DNA of 64,000 nucleotides from Budorcas taxicolor (taxonomy: Eukaryota > Chordata > Mammalia > Artiodactyla > Bovidae): the NCBI RefSeq assembly GCF_023091745.1, contig NC_068910.1:177313170-177377169 (forward strand), written 5' to 3'. The notes beneath the pieces were generated by a model that saw only the letters and a program-made list of their open reading frames with translations, ran no database searches and had not been told where the DNA came from. Position numbers and translations under genes: made by a program. This document shows, in pieces, positions 21,971 to 34,699 of this stretch. Every line of letters starts with the position of its first letter. The first letter of the stretch is position 1.

Positions 21971-22589
21971 TGTCTCTCCTTAAAATTACATTGGCCATGG
22001 ACAGAACAGAAGCAGACAGTAAGAGAACTGTCTCCTGAATGTAGAGCTCAGGTTTGTTAAGAGGCAGGGGTACCCAGAGTCTTCTGGAGTTATGGTGCTG
22101 AATTATGGTGCTACATACAGGCAGGCCCTCTGCAAGGAGTAGATGACTTCTCTGGCCAAGGATGCAACCTCCAACAAACTGCAACCCTCGTCCAGGACTC
22201 ATTGCCTTCAGTTGCGGTAAGAGCAGGGAGCACGTGGGTCAAGTCATTTTCAGACTAAATCTGTGACTTTCTTTAACAGGATGACATATTTTAATAGGAT
22301 GACATATTTAATGAGAACCTCAAACCACCAGTTTCTGAACCACACATCCAGGGAGGAGTCTCAGAGTTGTTAAATATTTGCCAAGCATCCAGTACCAGAG
22401 TCAGTTACAAACCCAGGCAGTCTGACTCCTGAGCTTGCACTCTTAACCTATCTCACAGTTATAGGTTATTATGGACTATCACACAGCCTCACAGTGAAAC
22501 AATGACCTAATCTACAGAGCCTAACAACTTGATTAACTGTTGTTTTTCACAGAAGCAACTACTTTATTTTGCTATCTATGTTGTAGTTT
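21971..22589. other. Unassigned DNA
   Basis: No gene is recognised. The stretch 21970-22250 is moderately GC-rich and could be an old LTR or other repeat, but I cannot name it. The tandem phrase 'gatgacatattt' occurs twice near 22281-22305. Confidence 0.45.
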
Positions 22590-22664
22590 TGATAACACCC
22601 TGCCACAGGCAACCGTTGTTTTGTTTTCTATCACCATAGATTTGTTTTACCTATACCTTAACTT
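22590..22664 (-). mobile_element. Old L1, antisense, lower segment
   Basis: The phrases gccacaggcaaccgttgttt and ctatcaccatagatttgttt match the antisense 3' UTR of an L1. The copy resumes at 25930 after the nested insertions. The lower boundary is approximate. Confidence 0.65.
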
Positions 22665-22940
22665 CGGAGAAGGCAATGGCACCCCACTCCAGTACTCTTG
22701 CCTGGAAAATCCCATGGATGGAGGAGCCTGGTAGGCTGCAGTCCATGGGGTCGCTAAGAGTAGGACAAGACTGAGCGACTTCACTTTCACTTTTCACTTT
22801 CATGCACTGGAGAAGGAAATGGCAACCCACTCCGCTGTTCTTGCCTGGAGAATCCTAGGGACAGAGGAGCCTGGTAGGAGGCCGTCTATGGGGTCGCACA
22901 GAGTTGGACACGACTGAAGTGACTTAGCAGCAGCCGCAGC
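22665..22940 (+). mobile_element. BOV-A2 SINE
   Basis: A dimer of the BovA unit: two bodies start GGAGAAGGCAATGGC and GGAGAAGGAAATGGC, joined by CTTTCACTTTTCACTTTCAT, ending in a short AGC repeat. A 12-bp target-site duplication ataccttaactt lies at 22653-22664 and 22941-22952. It inserted at the lower edge of the BovB described next. Confidence 0.95.
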
Positions 22941-22953
22941 ATACCTTAACTTT

Positions 22954-25929
22954 GTTGTTCATTGTTCCTTGTTCAGTCGCTCAGTCATGTCTGACTACTT
23001 GCAACCCCATGCACTGCAACAGGCCAGGCCTGTCCTTCACCATCTCCTGTAGCTTTCTCAAACTCATGTCCATTGAATCAGTGGTGCCATCCAACCATCT
23101 CATCCTCTGTTTTCCCCTTCTCCTCCTGCCATCAATCTTTCCCAGCACCAGGGTCTTTTCTAACAAGTCAGCTCTTCCCATCAAGGGGCCAAAATATTGG
23201 AACTTCAGCTTCAGCATCAGTCCTGCCAATGAATGTTCAGGGTTGATTTCCTTTAGGATTGACTGGTCTTATCTCTTTGTTGTCCAAGGGACACTCAAGA
23301 GTCTTCTCCAACACCACAGTTCAGAAGCATCATTTCTTTGGCCCTCAGCCTTCTTTATGGTCCCACTGTCACATCCATGCATGACTACTGGAAAAAGCAT
23401 AACTTTGCCTACACAGCCCTTTGTCAGCAAAGTCTCTGCTTTTTAATACACTGTCTAGATTTGTCACAACTTTTCTTCCAAAGAGCAAGCATCTTTTAAT
23501 TTCATGGCTGTAGTCACCATCTGTAGTGATTTTGGAGCCAAAGAAAATAAAATCTGTCTCTATTTCCACTGTTTCCCCATCTATTTGCCATGAAGTGATG
23601 GGACTGGATGCCATGAACTTCACTTTTTGAATGTTGAGTTTTAAGCCAGGTTTTTCACTCTCTCCTTTCGCTTTCATCAAGAGGCTTTTTAGTTCTTCTT
23701 CACTTTCTGCCATAAGGGTGGTGTCATCTGCGTATCTGAGGTTATTTATAATTCTCCTGGCATTCTTGATTGCAGCTTGTGATTCATCTAGCCCATATTT
23801 CTTGTGATGTACTCTGCATATAAGTTAAATAAGCAGGGTGACAATATACAGCCTTGACACACTCCTTTCCCAATTTTGAACCAGTCTGTTGTTCCATGTT
23901 CAGTTCTAACTGTTTCATTCTGACCTGCTTATAGGTTTTGCAGAAGTCAGGTAAGGTGGTCTGATATTTCCATCTCTTTAAGAATTTTTCACAGTTTGTT
24001 GTGATCTACACAATCAAAGCCTTTAGCATAATCAATGAAGCAGAAGTAGATGTTCTTCTGGAATTTTCTTGCTTTTTCTATGATCCAGTAGATGTTGGCA
24101 ATTTGATTCTAAAACCAGCTTGAACATCTGGAAGTTCATGGTTCACGTACTGTTGAAGCCTAGCCTGGAGGATTTTGAGCATGACCTTGCTAGCATGTGA
24201 AATGAGTGCAATTGTACACTGGTTTGAACATTCTTTGGTATTGGAATGAAAACTGACCTTTTCCAGTCCTCTGGCCACAACTGAGCTTTCCAAATTTGCT
24301 AGCATACTGAGTGCAGCACTTTAACAGCACCATTTTTTGGCTTTGAAATAACTCAACTGGAATTCCATCACTTCCACTAGCTTTGCTCATGGTGATACTT
24401 CCTAAGGCCCACTTGACTTCACATTCCAGGATGTCTGGCTCTAGGTGAGTGATCATACCATCATGGTTATTCAGGTCATTAAGTTTTTTTATATACAGTT
24501 CTTCTGTGAGTTCTTACCACCTCTTCCTAATATCTTCTGCTTCTGTCAGGTCCATACCATTTCTGTCCTTTACTATGCCTAATTTTGCATGAAATGTTCC
24601 CTTGGTATCTCAGTTTTTTTGAAGAGATCTCTAGTTTTCTCCATTCTATTGTTTTTCTCTATTTCTTTGCATTGTTCACTTAGGAAGGCTTTCTTACCTC
24701 TCCTTGCTATTCTTTGGAACTCTCCATTCAGATGGATATACATTTCCTTTTCTCCCTTACCTTTTGGTTCTCTTTGCAGCTATTTGTAAGACCTCCTTAG
24801 ACAACCATTTTGCCTTTTTGCAGTTCTTTTTCCTGGGACAGTCTTGATCACTGCCTCCTGTACAATATTACAAACCTTCATCCATAGTTCTTTAGGTACT
24901 CTGTCTATCAGATCTAATCCTTTGAATCTATTTGCCACTTCCACCGTATAATCATAAGGGATTTAATTTAGGTCATAACTGAATGACTTATTGATTTTCC
25001 CTACTTTCTTCAATTTAAGTCTGAATTTTACAATAAGAATTTCATGATCTGAGCCACAGTCAGTCCCAGGACTGTATAGAACTTCTCCATCTTTGGCTGC
25101 AAAGAATATAATCAATCTGATTTCAGCATTGACAGTCTGGTGATGTCCATATGTAGAGTTGTCTCTTGTGTTGTTGGAAGAGGATGTTTGCTATGACCAG
25201 TATGTTCTCTTGGCAAAACTCTGTTAGCCTTTGCCCTGCTTCATGTTGTATTCCAAGGCCAAACTTGCCTGTTATTCAGGTATTTCTTGACTTTCTACTT
25301 TTGCATTCCAGACCTCTATGATAAAAAGGGCATCTTTTTTGGGTGTTAGTTCTAGAGGATCTTGTAGGCCTTCATGAAAGTGAAAGTGAAGTCGCTCAGT
25401 CGTGTCCGACTCTTTGCGACCTCATGGACTGTAGCCTACTAGGCTCCTCTGTCCATGGGATTCTCCAGGCAAGAGTACTGGAGTGGGTTGCCATTCCTTC
25501 TCCAGGGGATCTTCCCAACCCAGGGATCAAACCCAGGTTTCCCACATTGCAGGCAGATGCTTTACCATCTGAGCCACCAGGGAAGCAATCATTCAATCTC
25601 AGCTTCTTCAGCATTACTGGTTGGGGCATATTCTTGGATTACTGTAGTACTGAATGATTTACCTTGGAAATGAACTGGGATCATTCTGCCATTTTTGAGA
25701 TTGCACACCCAAGTACTGCATTTTGGATGCTTTGCTGACTATGAAGTCTACTCCATTTCTTCTAAGGGATTCTTGCCCACAGTAGGAGATATAATGGTCA
25801 TCTGAATTAAATTTGCCCATTCCTGTCCATTTTAGTTCACTGATTCCTAAAATGTCTGTGTTCACTCTTGCCATCTCCTGTTTGACCACTTCCAGTTTAC
25901 CTTGACTCATGGACCTAGCATTTCATTCT
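22954..25929 (-). mobile_element. BovB LINE, near full length, with nested Bov-tA
   Basis: On minus it runs from the endonuclease start (KQEMARVNTDILGISELKWTG near 25880) to the 3' end near 22960. A Bov-tA interrupts it at 25372-25586. An 8-bp target-site duplication ttaacttt (22946-22953 and 25930-25937) marks its insertion into an antisense L1. The RT carries YADD near 23735. Many stops and indels make it more decayed than the 6899-9927 copy. Confidence 0.93.
25372..25586 (-). mobile_element. Bov-tA SINE nested in BovB
   Basis: The minus-strand head GCTTCCCTGGTGGCTCAG is at 25586-25569, followed by the body, and the tail side reads gaaagtgaaagtgaagtcgc. BovB sequence continues on both sides (cttgtaggccttcat / attcaatctcagcttc), so it inserted after the BovB. 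Confidence 0.95.
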
Positions 25930-27360
25930 TTAACTTTACATGAATGCAATTATAGTTTGCAGTCTTTTGCCTCCTTCACTCAGTGTTTTTAAGTTTCATC
26001 TATATTGTACCATGTATCAGGTTCATTCTTTTTGTATTCCATTGTATGAATACACCACAATTTGTTGTTGATGGACACTTAGGTTACTTCCAGTTCTTGT
26101 AATGGATAAAGTTGCTATGAACATTTTTTACATGTCCCTTTTTTTTTTTTTTTTGGACATATATTCCCATTTCTTTTGGGTAAATATCTGAGAATAGGAG
26201 TCATAGAGTCATAGAGTAGGAATTGACATGCAGTTTTCCACAGAAATATTATCATTTTATATTCTGAATCACATTGTTTCAGTTCCTTCCCATGTTCACC
26301 AACTGCTTCTAGTAGGGGCAGAACGATAACCTCATTGTAGTTTAATTTGCATTTCCCTTATGAATAATGATACTGAGCAGTGTTTCATGTGCTTATTAGC
26401 TAATCATATATCTTCTTTTGTGAAGTTTCTATTCAATATTTTTCCCATTTTAGTTGGGTTGATTGTCTTCTTAATATTGATTTGTAGGATTCCTTTATAT
26501 TTACTGAACTCCAGTGCTTTGCCTGATATATGTGTTGCAAGTATTGCTGCTCAGCCAATGCTTATCTTTTATTTTTCTCTATGGTGTCTTTTAAAAAGCA
26601 GAGTTTTAAATTTTTGTTAAGTCCTATTTATCCATTTTCTTCCAGAATACTTATAGCATTAGCCATTGTTTGAGTCTATGATTTATCTCAAAATAACGTT
26701 AGTGAATGATACAAGGTAATAATCAAGGTTAATTATTTTTCATGCATTTATCTAGTTGTCCCAAAACCAGTTGTTGAAAAAATTTCCTTTCTTCACTAAC
26801 ATTCTTAATACCTTTGTTAAAAATCTATTGACCATAAAAAGTGAGTCTGTTTGTGAATTCTATTCTGCTCCATTGATTTTTTTGTCCTTGTACTAATATC
26901 ACTGTGTTCATTACCATAGCTATATAGTAAGTCTCAAAATCACGTAGTGTAAGTCCTTCAGCCTTGTTTTTTATTTTCAATACTGTTTTGTTTAAAATAT
27001 AGATTCTTATATTTCAAAATAAATTTTAGAAACATCTTGTTGGTATCCACCTTCCCCTTTAAAAAAAAAAAAAAAAAAAGCCCACTGCTATTTTAAGTGA
27101 GGTTGCACTGAATCTCTAGATCAATTTCAGAGAATTTGGATCTTAACCATCCATAAAAATGGTATAATCTTCCATTTATTTAAGTTTCTTGAAATTTCTT
27201 CTAGAAATATTTTAGCCTACCATGTAGAAGTTGTGCACACTTTTATTAAATTTATTCATAAGTATGACATGGTTTTGATACTATTATAAAGCATACTATT
27301 TTAAAGTTCCACTTTCCAAATGTTTGTTGCTAGCATATGGAAACACCAATATTTCTACTG
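25930..27360 (-). mobile_element. Old L1, antisense, ORF2 and 3' UTR
   Basis: Reading on plus, classic antisense L1 text appears in order: accatgtatcaggttcattc, tgttgttgatggacacttag, aatttgcatttcccttatga, gaccataaaaagtgagtctg, tctgctccattgattttttt, gctatatagtaagtctcaaa, ttgcactgaatctctagatc. An A-run at 27061-27079 interrupts it. It is continuous with 22590-22664 across the nested BovB and BOV-A2. Coding frames are decayed. Confidence 0.82.
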
Positions 27361-28899
27361 CTCCAGACTTATCATATAAAACATTTTAAATATTTAAAAA
27401 GCAAATCAATAAGTTTAACTATGAGAAATGTATATCAAGTATAGTTTACTTATTCATAAAATTGATTTTTCAGAATTTATTTCCCAGTAATTACTTCATC
27501 TATTGATAGTCTTTTCATCCAAGCTAAAACTATTAAGGGGGATGTAAGAGGTAACACCAGAAATAAAAACTCAAAATATTTAACTAAATGCTTCAGTTTC
27601 TATGTTCTCTGCCCTAGGCTTATCAACCAAGCCTTAATCTAGTAAATTTTAATTTAATTCTTAATCTAGTAGTTAATCCATGTTCAAATTCATGCTAGAA
27701 GTTAAAAAATAAAGTATTTTAATCTAGTTTATAAAATATATTTGTGAGACATAAAAGTTGATCAATTAATCTAATTTCTATGATAGAAAATTTATATATC
27801 GCCTCTTCAACATCTTTCTAATTTTATAACTATCTCCTGTTCCTTCTCACATCTCTGAAGTCCCTACATATCTCCATATTTTTTCCTTTACTTCCTAATA
27901 TCCTTATTATTCTTTACCTCTCCCTATACACTGATTTTCTTACTTCTATCTTAAAGGTAACTAGATTTTACTTTTCTTGAATGAATGTTCATGAGAGGGG
28001 CTTCCTCCAACCCCCACCATCTTTTTCTCTTGGCTAAACTCCTTGAATGTCTTTATCAGGCCCTCACTAAACAGACTCTCATATCAGCCCATGCCTGGAA
28101 CTTAGAAGGGGTTCACTTTATTTCATACATGTGAAATAAGTCTGAGTTCTATTCTAAACTTTCCTTAAATTCCCTAATTAACATCTCCATAATTAATTTC
28201 AATAATTGTTTTCCAATCTCAACACCTGTTGAACATTTTTGGTATGTTTGGTACCATTGGTCTCTCTCTCCTTGACATGGTCATCTTGTGTTTGCTTTAA
28301 TTGCTTCTGTGCCACCTTGTTCTATTCCTTATATTCCTCCAACTCACTTTTATTGATCTTCTAGTTGTTTTCCTTTACCTTCATTTCTCAAGAGTTCATA
28401 CAATTTCCAGTTTAAATTAGTTTTATGGGTCAGACCTTCTACTATATCTCAGAGTACCTGTGTTAATGCAAAAAAGACAGATTTTTTAGCAAGTTCTATA
28501 GATGTCTAGATTGTGAATATAAGCCACTTTTGTTCAAGTTTGAAAGATTTTTACCTTCCTTAGACTGAGTCAGTGTGTAAACTGTGTACAGAAGTCCTTT
28601 GAATGGCTCCCAATTCTACATTTCTAGCTAGGATACCAGGCCTGGATTACCTATAAAGGGTTCCTGTGAATACTCTAAGGTTATATGGAATTTGACACAT
28701 CAAGTCAAAATTTGTTCCTTCTATCAAATGTATTTTTCTTTCTAATTCTGATATTGCAGTAATTTATCAATGACCAAGCTGTTCTGACACATACTTAACT
28801 TTCTAACTTGTAGTTTCAAAGACCACCACACTAAGACAAGACTCTACAATCTGATGATTTCACTATTCCAGTGGTCTCTAGTTATAGGTTTTTATTTTT
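27361..28899. other. Unassigned AT-rich DNA
   Basis: No gene is recognised. The word cttaatctagta recurs near 27632 and 27661. The stretch 27800-28420 is pyrimidine-rich. It may hold old repeats below my recognition limit. Confidence 0.5.
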
Positions 28900-29010
28900 A
28901 AATGACTACTTTATGACTTTTCATTGTTCTCCACATAAGATTGACTGAAAGTCTACAAAACTTTTCATGATCTGGCACTCACCTCCCTTCCCAAATCTTC
29001 ATATAATCAG
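28900..29010 (+). mobile_element. L2-type LINE remnant
   Basis: The phrases gtctacaaaacttttcatga, tctggcactcacctccctt match the conserved 3' part of mammalian L2 (…catgatctggcccctgcctacc…). Short and diverged. Confidence 0.55.
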
Positions 29011-29096
29011 TGTCCCTGATATCTCATAAATCTGCATCATCCCTTGACAGTTATCATTACTATAATCAAATAGATATTTATAAAATGATATCAGTA

Positions 29097-29308
29097 TCAT
29101 TTTAAAAATTGAAAGGGTCTGGTTAAATATAGCTTCCAGACTCACATACATCTGAAAATATAAGCATTGTATCAACTTATTTAATCTTTATGCCCAGAAC
29201 CTTGTGTAGCACCTTGCACACAATAGGCAACATGAATTAGTGAAAGAATAATGTATATATCATAACAGTATAATTTTAAAAATTGAAAAAGCCTGGTTAA
29301 ATATAGCC
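29097..29308. repeat. Spaced direct repeat, about 37 bp units
   Basis: The unit ttttaaaaattgaaa--g-ctggttaaatatag occurs at 29097-29133 and again at 29271-29308 with a few differences. Texts just before each unit are also similar (gatatcagtatcat / cataacagtataat). The 137 bp between holds aaccttgtgtagcaccttgc, a phrase like an L2/MIR end. Confidence 0.75.
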
Positions 29309-29844
29309 TATATCTACAAAGCCAAGAATAATGAAGTGCAAACTCTGCCGTATAAACAGAAGATGAAGTAACCATTAATCATTCCCACAATTTTCAGAGG
29401 TCTTAATTCCTCCAAGAACAACATCAGTCATTGCTACTGGCCCAGACTTCATATTTCAGTATCTCACAAGGGAAAAAGTGCCTAGCACTTACCATTTGAC
29501 ATTAGCATTTAGCTAATCCATCTAGCTTTATTAATGAGAGCTAGCACTGACACAAACAGCTGGAAGAAAGAAAGAGCTGTTTAAAAGTAAAACATAATTT
29601 TTGTTCATCTGTTTAATATTTTAAAGGGGGGCATGGCAGAAAGGCAAATGGAAATACACATGAACAAAATACACAGTAGTTTAACTGTGCATACTGATCG
29701 AAAAGGAAATGAGTGGTCATTTATTTATTACTTGTTAAGTGTGTGAAACATGAATGCCAGTTAAAACTCCCCTAGCCCAGTCCAGTCAGGCCTCCACCAA
29801 ATCATTTTCTCTTCCTTCTTTGGCCTACAGAACTCCTTATATAC
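29309..29844. other. Unassigned DNA
   Basis: I see no gene or nameable repeat in this stretch. Confidence 0.5.
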
Positions 29845-30010
29845 AACTTTACTACTTACTGAATAACCATATACTAATGTCTCTGTGCCTGAGCTTATTC
29901 ATTTGTAAAAGTGGGGATAATACTGATCCTTACCTGGTTGCACCTAAGATATTTAATCATAGTGCTTATTACATAACAATTAATCAACACCTGCTAACTC
30001 ATTATTAGTA
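29845..30010 (+). mobile_element. MIR SINE
   Basis: Core and 3' MIR text in sense: tctctgtgcctgagcttatt, catttgtaaaagtggggata, atactgatccttacctggtt. This is an ancient mammal-wide SINE. Confidence 0.75.
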
Positions 30011-31533
30011 GTATAGAATATTTATGGATGGATATTTGATCAATTTCCTTGGCATCAAATTCCAGTGTCAGTCAGCAGTTCTATCAGCTCTTTCTCCAAT
30101 TAACCAAAACATTTTTATCTACAATCTAAACTCATCAGAACCATTCCTAAAGGCATTATTTAGACCCACTCACACCAGTCATTGCCCCTTGTTAAGGTCT
30201 TTGTTCAGTAGGCTATCCAATTACGTGGCCTTTTACCCTGGCCCACAGTTTGCATCTTGGCTTTATGGGGTTACCATTTTTAAGCTCCCTACTTTTGCAA
30301 CCCTCTATATGCTGCTCATCCTTCAAATATGGATGGCCAACCTAAGCATGTCATCAGAACAACAAATATTTCTTCCCTTATACTGCTTTCCCATAAAATG
30401 CAATTGACCTACCTCCCAAATCACTGTGGGATGTAAATTCTATATTTACATCTTTTATCATAGTTATTTCCATATTTCCTTCTTTGACCATTTTTCCCCC
30501 AAAACATAGACTAACCGGCTGTTTTGTAACAGAATTAAGGAATTTTTCCCTCTGTAAAGAGACTTAGAAGCACATTCTAGCACATCCAGAAGAAGGATAT
30601 CCAAGAGGAAACAATATCTGTCTTTCCTCCTGATAAAAGCATATCACCCATCCATATGGAACATGGCAGACTCATTACCCTAGGCCTATCAAGATGACAT
30701 GTCAACTTCAACTGGCTTCTTCCATGGCAATTACTCATCTGGTCCCACTCTATAGTACAAGACATTCCAAAATAAAGAACGTGAAACGATTCTAGTATTG
30801 AAGAGACATATGGCAATACCAAGAACCCCCCTAGAAATACCCAGAACTTTACTAGGATATGGTTCAGTGGGAATGTTATTGGACCGCAGTTCCTCAGAAC
30901 TTACTCTCTGCCCACAAAAACTGAAACTCAAGTTTTCTGGAGGTAAATTCAAAATGGAAGCTTGGGAAAAATTAGAAATCCCTTCCTGTCTAGAACTCTT
31001 TAAACAGAACACAGCTACCCAGAGAATATGGCAATAACAACTCTAATGTCTAGGTGGAATTGACCAGACCCTTGTTTGCTCTTTTATTCTCTAACTTTCC
31101 AATTCTGATCCTCCTTGAATTCTTGTTTTGGCTCCTCATTTTAGAAGCCTTATAGCAGAAATCCATTTCGGACACATTCTTTTAGCCAGATCCTTAGTAA
31201 TATTTCGTGGTTCTGACCTAGTTTTTCCCCCAGGATTTAAATGCTAAGGATGACAAAGACTGTTTCTGCTTTTCTTCCCAAGTTTTGCAGGACCCGGTAT
31301 GAATCAAACAGACCCCAGTTATAACCTTAAATTCAATGTATAGGGATGAAGCTTTACTCCTGTAGATGGAATAGTATAAACAGCTACATAAAAGTCATTA
31401 TGCATGACATCAATATAAGTATTAAACCAAAACAGTTAAGACATATATTTTCCTACTTTCTTATATTAATCTTTGAAAGAGACTAATTATTGTTACCACC
31501 TATCAACCAACTCTCTTCAAATTCAGTAGAGCT
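30011..31533. other. Unassigned DNA
   Basis: No gene is recognised. Two overlapping open frames at 30577-30822 (minus) and 30798-31037 (plus) show no known domain. The block 30560-31150 is less AT-rich than its surroundings but has no splice or promoter structure that I would defend. Confidence 0.45.
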
Positions 31534-31542
31534 AAATTCTTA

Positions 31543-31756
31543 CATGAAAGTGAAAGTGTTCGCCATTCAGTTGTGTCCACTTCTTTGTGACCCCGTGGAC
31601 GATAGGCCACCAGGCTCCTCTGTCTATGTAATTCTCCAGCATGAATATTGGAGTGGGTAGTCATTCTACAAGGGATCGTCCGAAACTGGGGATTGAACTT
31701 GGCTCTCCCACTTTGCAAGCAGAGTCTTTACTGTCTGAGCCAACAGGGAAGCCCAA
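31543..31756 (-). mobile_element. Bov-tA SINE
   Basis: The head on minus is GGGCTTCCCTGTTGGCTCAG; the tail side reads catgaaagtgaaagtgttcg. The target-site duplication aaattctta is at 31534-31542 and 31757-31765. More diverged than most copies here. Confidence 0.94.
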
Positions 31757-31765
31757 AAATTCTTA

Positions 31766-32984
31766 TATAACTGTGATTTAAAACCAAATACATACTTTTT
31801 AAAATGTTTTCTTCTGGATTTCCAGATCTATTTATAGCCCTCTTTTAATTTGTATAAAGTATGTATATAATTTACAGTCAGTTTTACAAGCCTTCTATGG
31901 GGAAAAACTCTCTCCACGCCATTTCTTGCCCCACCTAAGCAGTCAATTACAACTCTCTTTGATGATTCTTATGCTAGATATAAAACGTATTCTTTGTTTT
32001 TCAATTATAGGCATTTTCTGTTAATCTAAAAATAATCAGTAACTGTACCATTGTAAATAAAGTTTTACCTAACATAGTAATTAACACATAAGTTTTCATT
32101 TAGAAATTTTTCAAGTTGTTTCCATTGTATAATTGAGCCACATGTTATAATTTAGTATTTTCTCCCCTGTTGAATATTTAAGTTATTTCCAACTTAAAGG
32201 AGAGATAGACCTATGTAAAGTAGAAATTAAAATATAATCTTGATTTAGGAAGTCAGGAAGCAAGATGACATTTTCTCACAGAAGAATTTTCAAATGTGGA
32301 GTGAGAATTCTTTTGGAATTCTTGACAGATGGATACTTGCTTGAAGGGCTCCAGAGAACTGGAAGATTTACTAATGTGTCCTTAAGACCTAACACCCAGA
32401 GTGCCAGCTGGTTGGAAAATGTGACTCTTACTGTCTCTCTGGAAAAACAAAAGAAAAAACAACTAAAAAAGATAACCTGTTGTCAAGCAATACTTTAAAT
32501 ATGATCCAAATCAAAATGCTTATGGAATTTAAGGTTATCTTTTTCAGTAGGAACACTGTAGAAGGTGATGAGTCATTTAAAATAGGGCAATTCCTCCTCA
32601 TTCAGAACAGAAAGAAAGCCATCCTAATGTTACCAGACAGCTGTCCTGTCTTGACAGCCAGAGTATGGATAGCCCACAGGGAGAGGAGATGAGTGATGAT
32701 GAAGATGACAAGCACTGACATCACCACAAGTCTTGTTAAAGGTCAGAAAAGCTGGCCAAGAAGCCATGGCTTAAACAGCCATCAGATGGCAGGTTTCAAG
32801 TCCAGTCATTTTAATGATGTGGATATTTTACATCTCAAATTTTTAAGGAATAGTCATAAGTCCTGTCACACAATTGGTATCAGAATTATTTTTCAACTTA
32901 TTAACTAAAAATTAAAATACACAGTGCTGTAAGTGTTCAATGGCATTAAACAAAGACTGTGGAAACAGTTTCACCAAAGTAAAT
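31766..32984. other. Unassigned AT-rich DNA
   Basis: No gene is recognised. Around 32095-32200 (ttcaagttgtttccattgta, gaatatttaagttatttcca) there is a weak antisense L1-like flavour, not enough to call. The open frame at 32265-32498 has no known domain. Confidence 0.45.
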
Positions 32985-33130
32985 ACATGAACCATTTTAA
33001 GCCTCTATGCCTTTGCATATTCCATCTTGTCTACGTAAAGTCCTCCTCCTCTCCCTATACCTCTCTACCTTGTTGGCCAGTGAAGTACTTACCATTCAAG
33101 ACCCAGGCTCCACTAGTCTCCTCTCCACAG
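32985..33130 (+). mobile_element. L2-type LINE remnant
   Basis: The text gcctctatgcctttgcatat, …ccattcaagacccaggctcc follows the order of the L2 3' region (cctttgcacatgct … ccttcaagacccagctc). Highly diverged. Confidence 0.6.
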
Positions 33131-34475
33131 ATGGCTAGAAGCTAGCTCTCCTCTGTCCAGATGACAAAAGCTGTTCTACACCTACCTCAGGATAGGCTGC
33201 CCCATCACTTACTTGTATTTCCATTCCTCAGATGTCCTTGCTCATCCTTATCTCAAGATTGCTGTCCTTCTCCCAACAATCTCCTCCCACATCCCTATGT
33301 ATTTCTGAAAGCCTCTCACCTTGAAGCTGGAGAAGACATAACACAGAGAGCTGTTACAGGAGGCTCAGTAGGATGTTCCTCTTGTCCACGAAGGGTACCA
33401 CATTCTGAACTCAGAGAATCATCAAAGACTATGCCACCGACTTTACTGCAGGGACTCTTTAGAGGTATCAGTTCGAAACTGTGTCTTAATGCCAACCAAG
33501 ACTCCAGATACAGCTCAAGACATTTTAAAAGTATGGACTAAGAGAGAGAACCTGCCTTTCTGAGTAATTCAGTGTTTTGTTTTGTTTGTTTTTTATCATC
33601 CAAACTGGGGATATCTCTACTTGTTTAAGCCAATTATTACACAGCATGCCCCTTCTAGGATACAGGGAAAATACAACACTCAAGACATGTACGTTAAAAA
33701 AATTATTTAAGATTAGAAAAAAAAAATGACAGATGGAGAGTTTTCTCTAGCACTGAATTTAAAAAATTAGATTCTCCTACCACCCATTTTTTTCTCTTTT
33801 GCAAACTTACTCACAATTTTTTAATAAATACGCAAGAGTATCCTTTATAGCCTTACTTGTAAAAGCAAATATAAAGAAATCAGCATAAAAGAATATATTC
33901 CCACCACCTCAGCCGCACCCTTCCATAGTGATATAAATGCAGGAGTCTCCTTCCCCTTCACAATGCAAAGGAAGACTTCAGAAGCATCACTGATGATATA
34001 ACTGGAAATATAAATGTACAATTTTATTTTCTTAATTTTGGTTCTCCTAAAAAAATCTTGAAACAAGAATTCAAATGCAAAAATTGTTTACTTGAGAGGT
34101 GCAAAATGTATTGGAAAGGGAGAAGGGAAGTAAGAAAGGGAAGAGAGGCAATTGAAGGTTAATCTTTTCAAGAAATTCAATCAGTATAAAATATACGCCT
34201 AAGAATTTTCCCTGAGGGGCCAGGGAGCTGGGGTATTTATACATCAACTCCAGTTAGTAATTTGTTGAAAGCTTCCTAGGGTCAGGGTTGTGGTAATATC
34301 TCAACATTCTGCCTTGGGTGATGCAAAGATGGCAAAGTGGATTCAGTAGGAAGAGATAAGGCCCTCAGGTACCTGGCTGACTAGAGTTTTACTAAGGGTG
34401 TTACCCCATAATGGAACAGGAGTCCAACTCTCCACTATTCTGTCAGTGCTTCAGCTGCACCAAATAAGTACTTCT
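33131..34475. other. Unassigned DNA
   Basis: No gene is recognised. The 126-residue open frame at 33161-33541 has no known domain and starts beside an L2 remnant. The block 34060-34440 (aaaattgtttacttgagagg, gggagctggggtatttatac, tgttgaaagcttcctagggt) has the look of a dispersed repeat, possibly LTR-derived, but I cannot name it. Confidence 0.45.
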
Positions 34476-34488
34476 AATGTCTAATATT

Positions 34489-34686
34489 GGGCTTCCCTCA
34501 TAGCTCAGTTGGTAAAGAATCTGCCTACAATGCAGGAGACCCCAGTTTGATTCCTGGGTTGGGAAGATCCCCTGGAGAAGGGAAAGGCTACCCACTCCAG
34601 TATTCTGGCCAGGAGAATTCCATGGACTGTATTCATGGAGCTGCAAAGAGTCAAACACGACTGAGTGACTTTCACTTTCATTTTTC
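34489..34686 (+). mobile_element. Bov-tA SINE
   Basis: The head GGGCTTCCCTCATAGCTCAG is followed by box B-like GTTTGATTCC, the BovA body and the CACGACTGAGTGAC end. A perfect 13-bp target-site duplication aatgtctaatatt lies at 34476-34488 and 34687-34699, which suggests a fairly young insertion. Confidence 0.96.
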
Positions 34687-34699
34687 AATGTCTAATATT

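Noticed and set aside
30577..31037. Overlapping open frames on both strands
   Set aside because: Neither protein resembles a known family, and overlap on opposite strands favours chance. No poly(A) or target-site duplication supports a processed pseudogene.
33161..33541. 126-residue open frame
   Set aside because: No recognisable domain, no promoter or splice context, and it begins beside an L2 remnant. Length is within chance for 64 kb.
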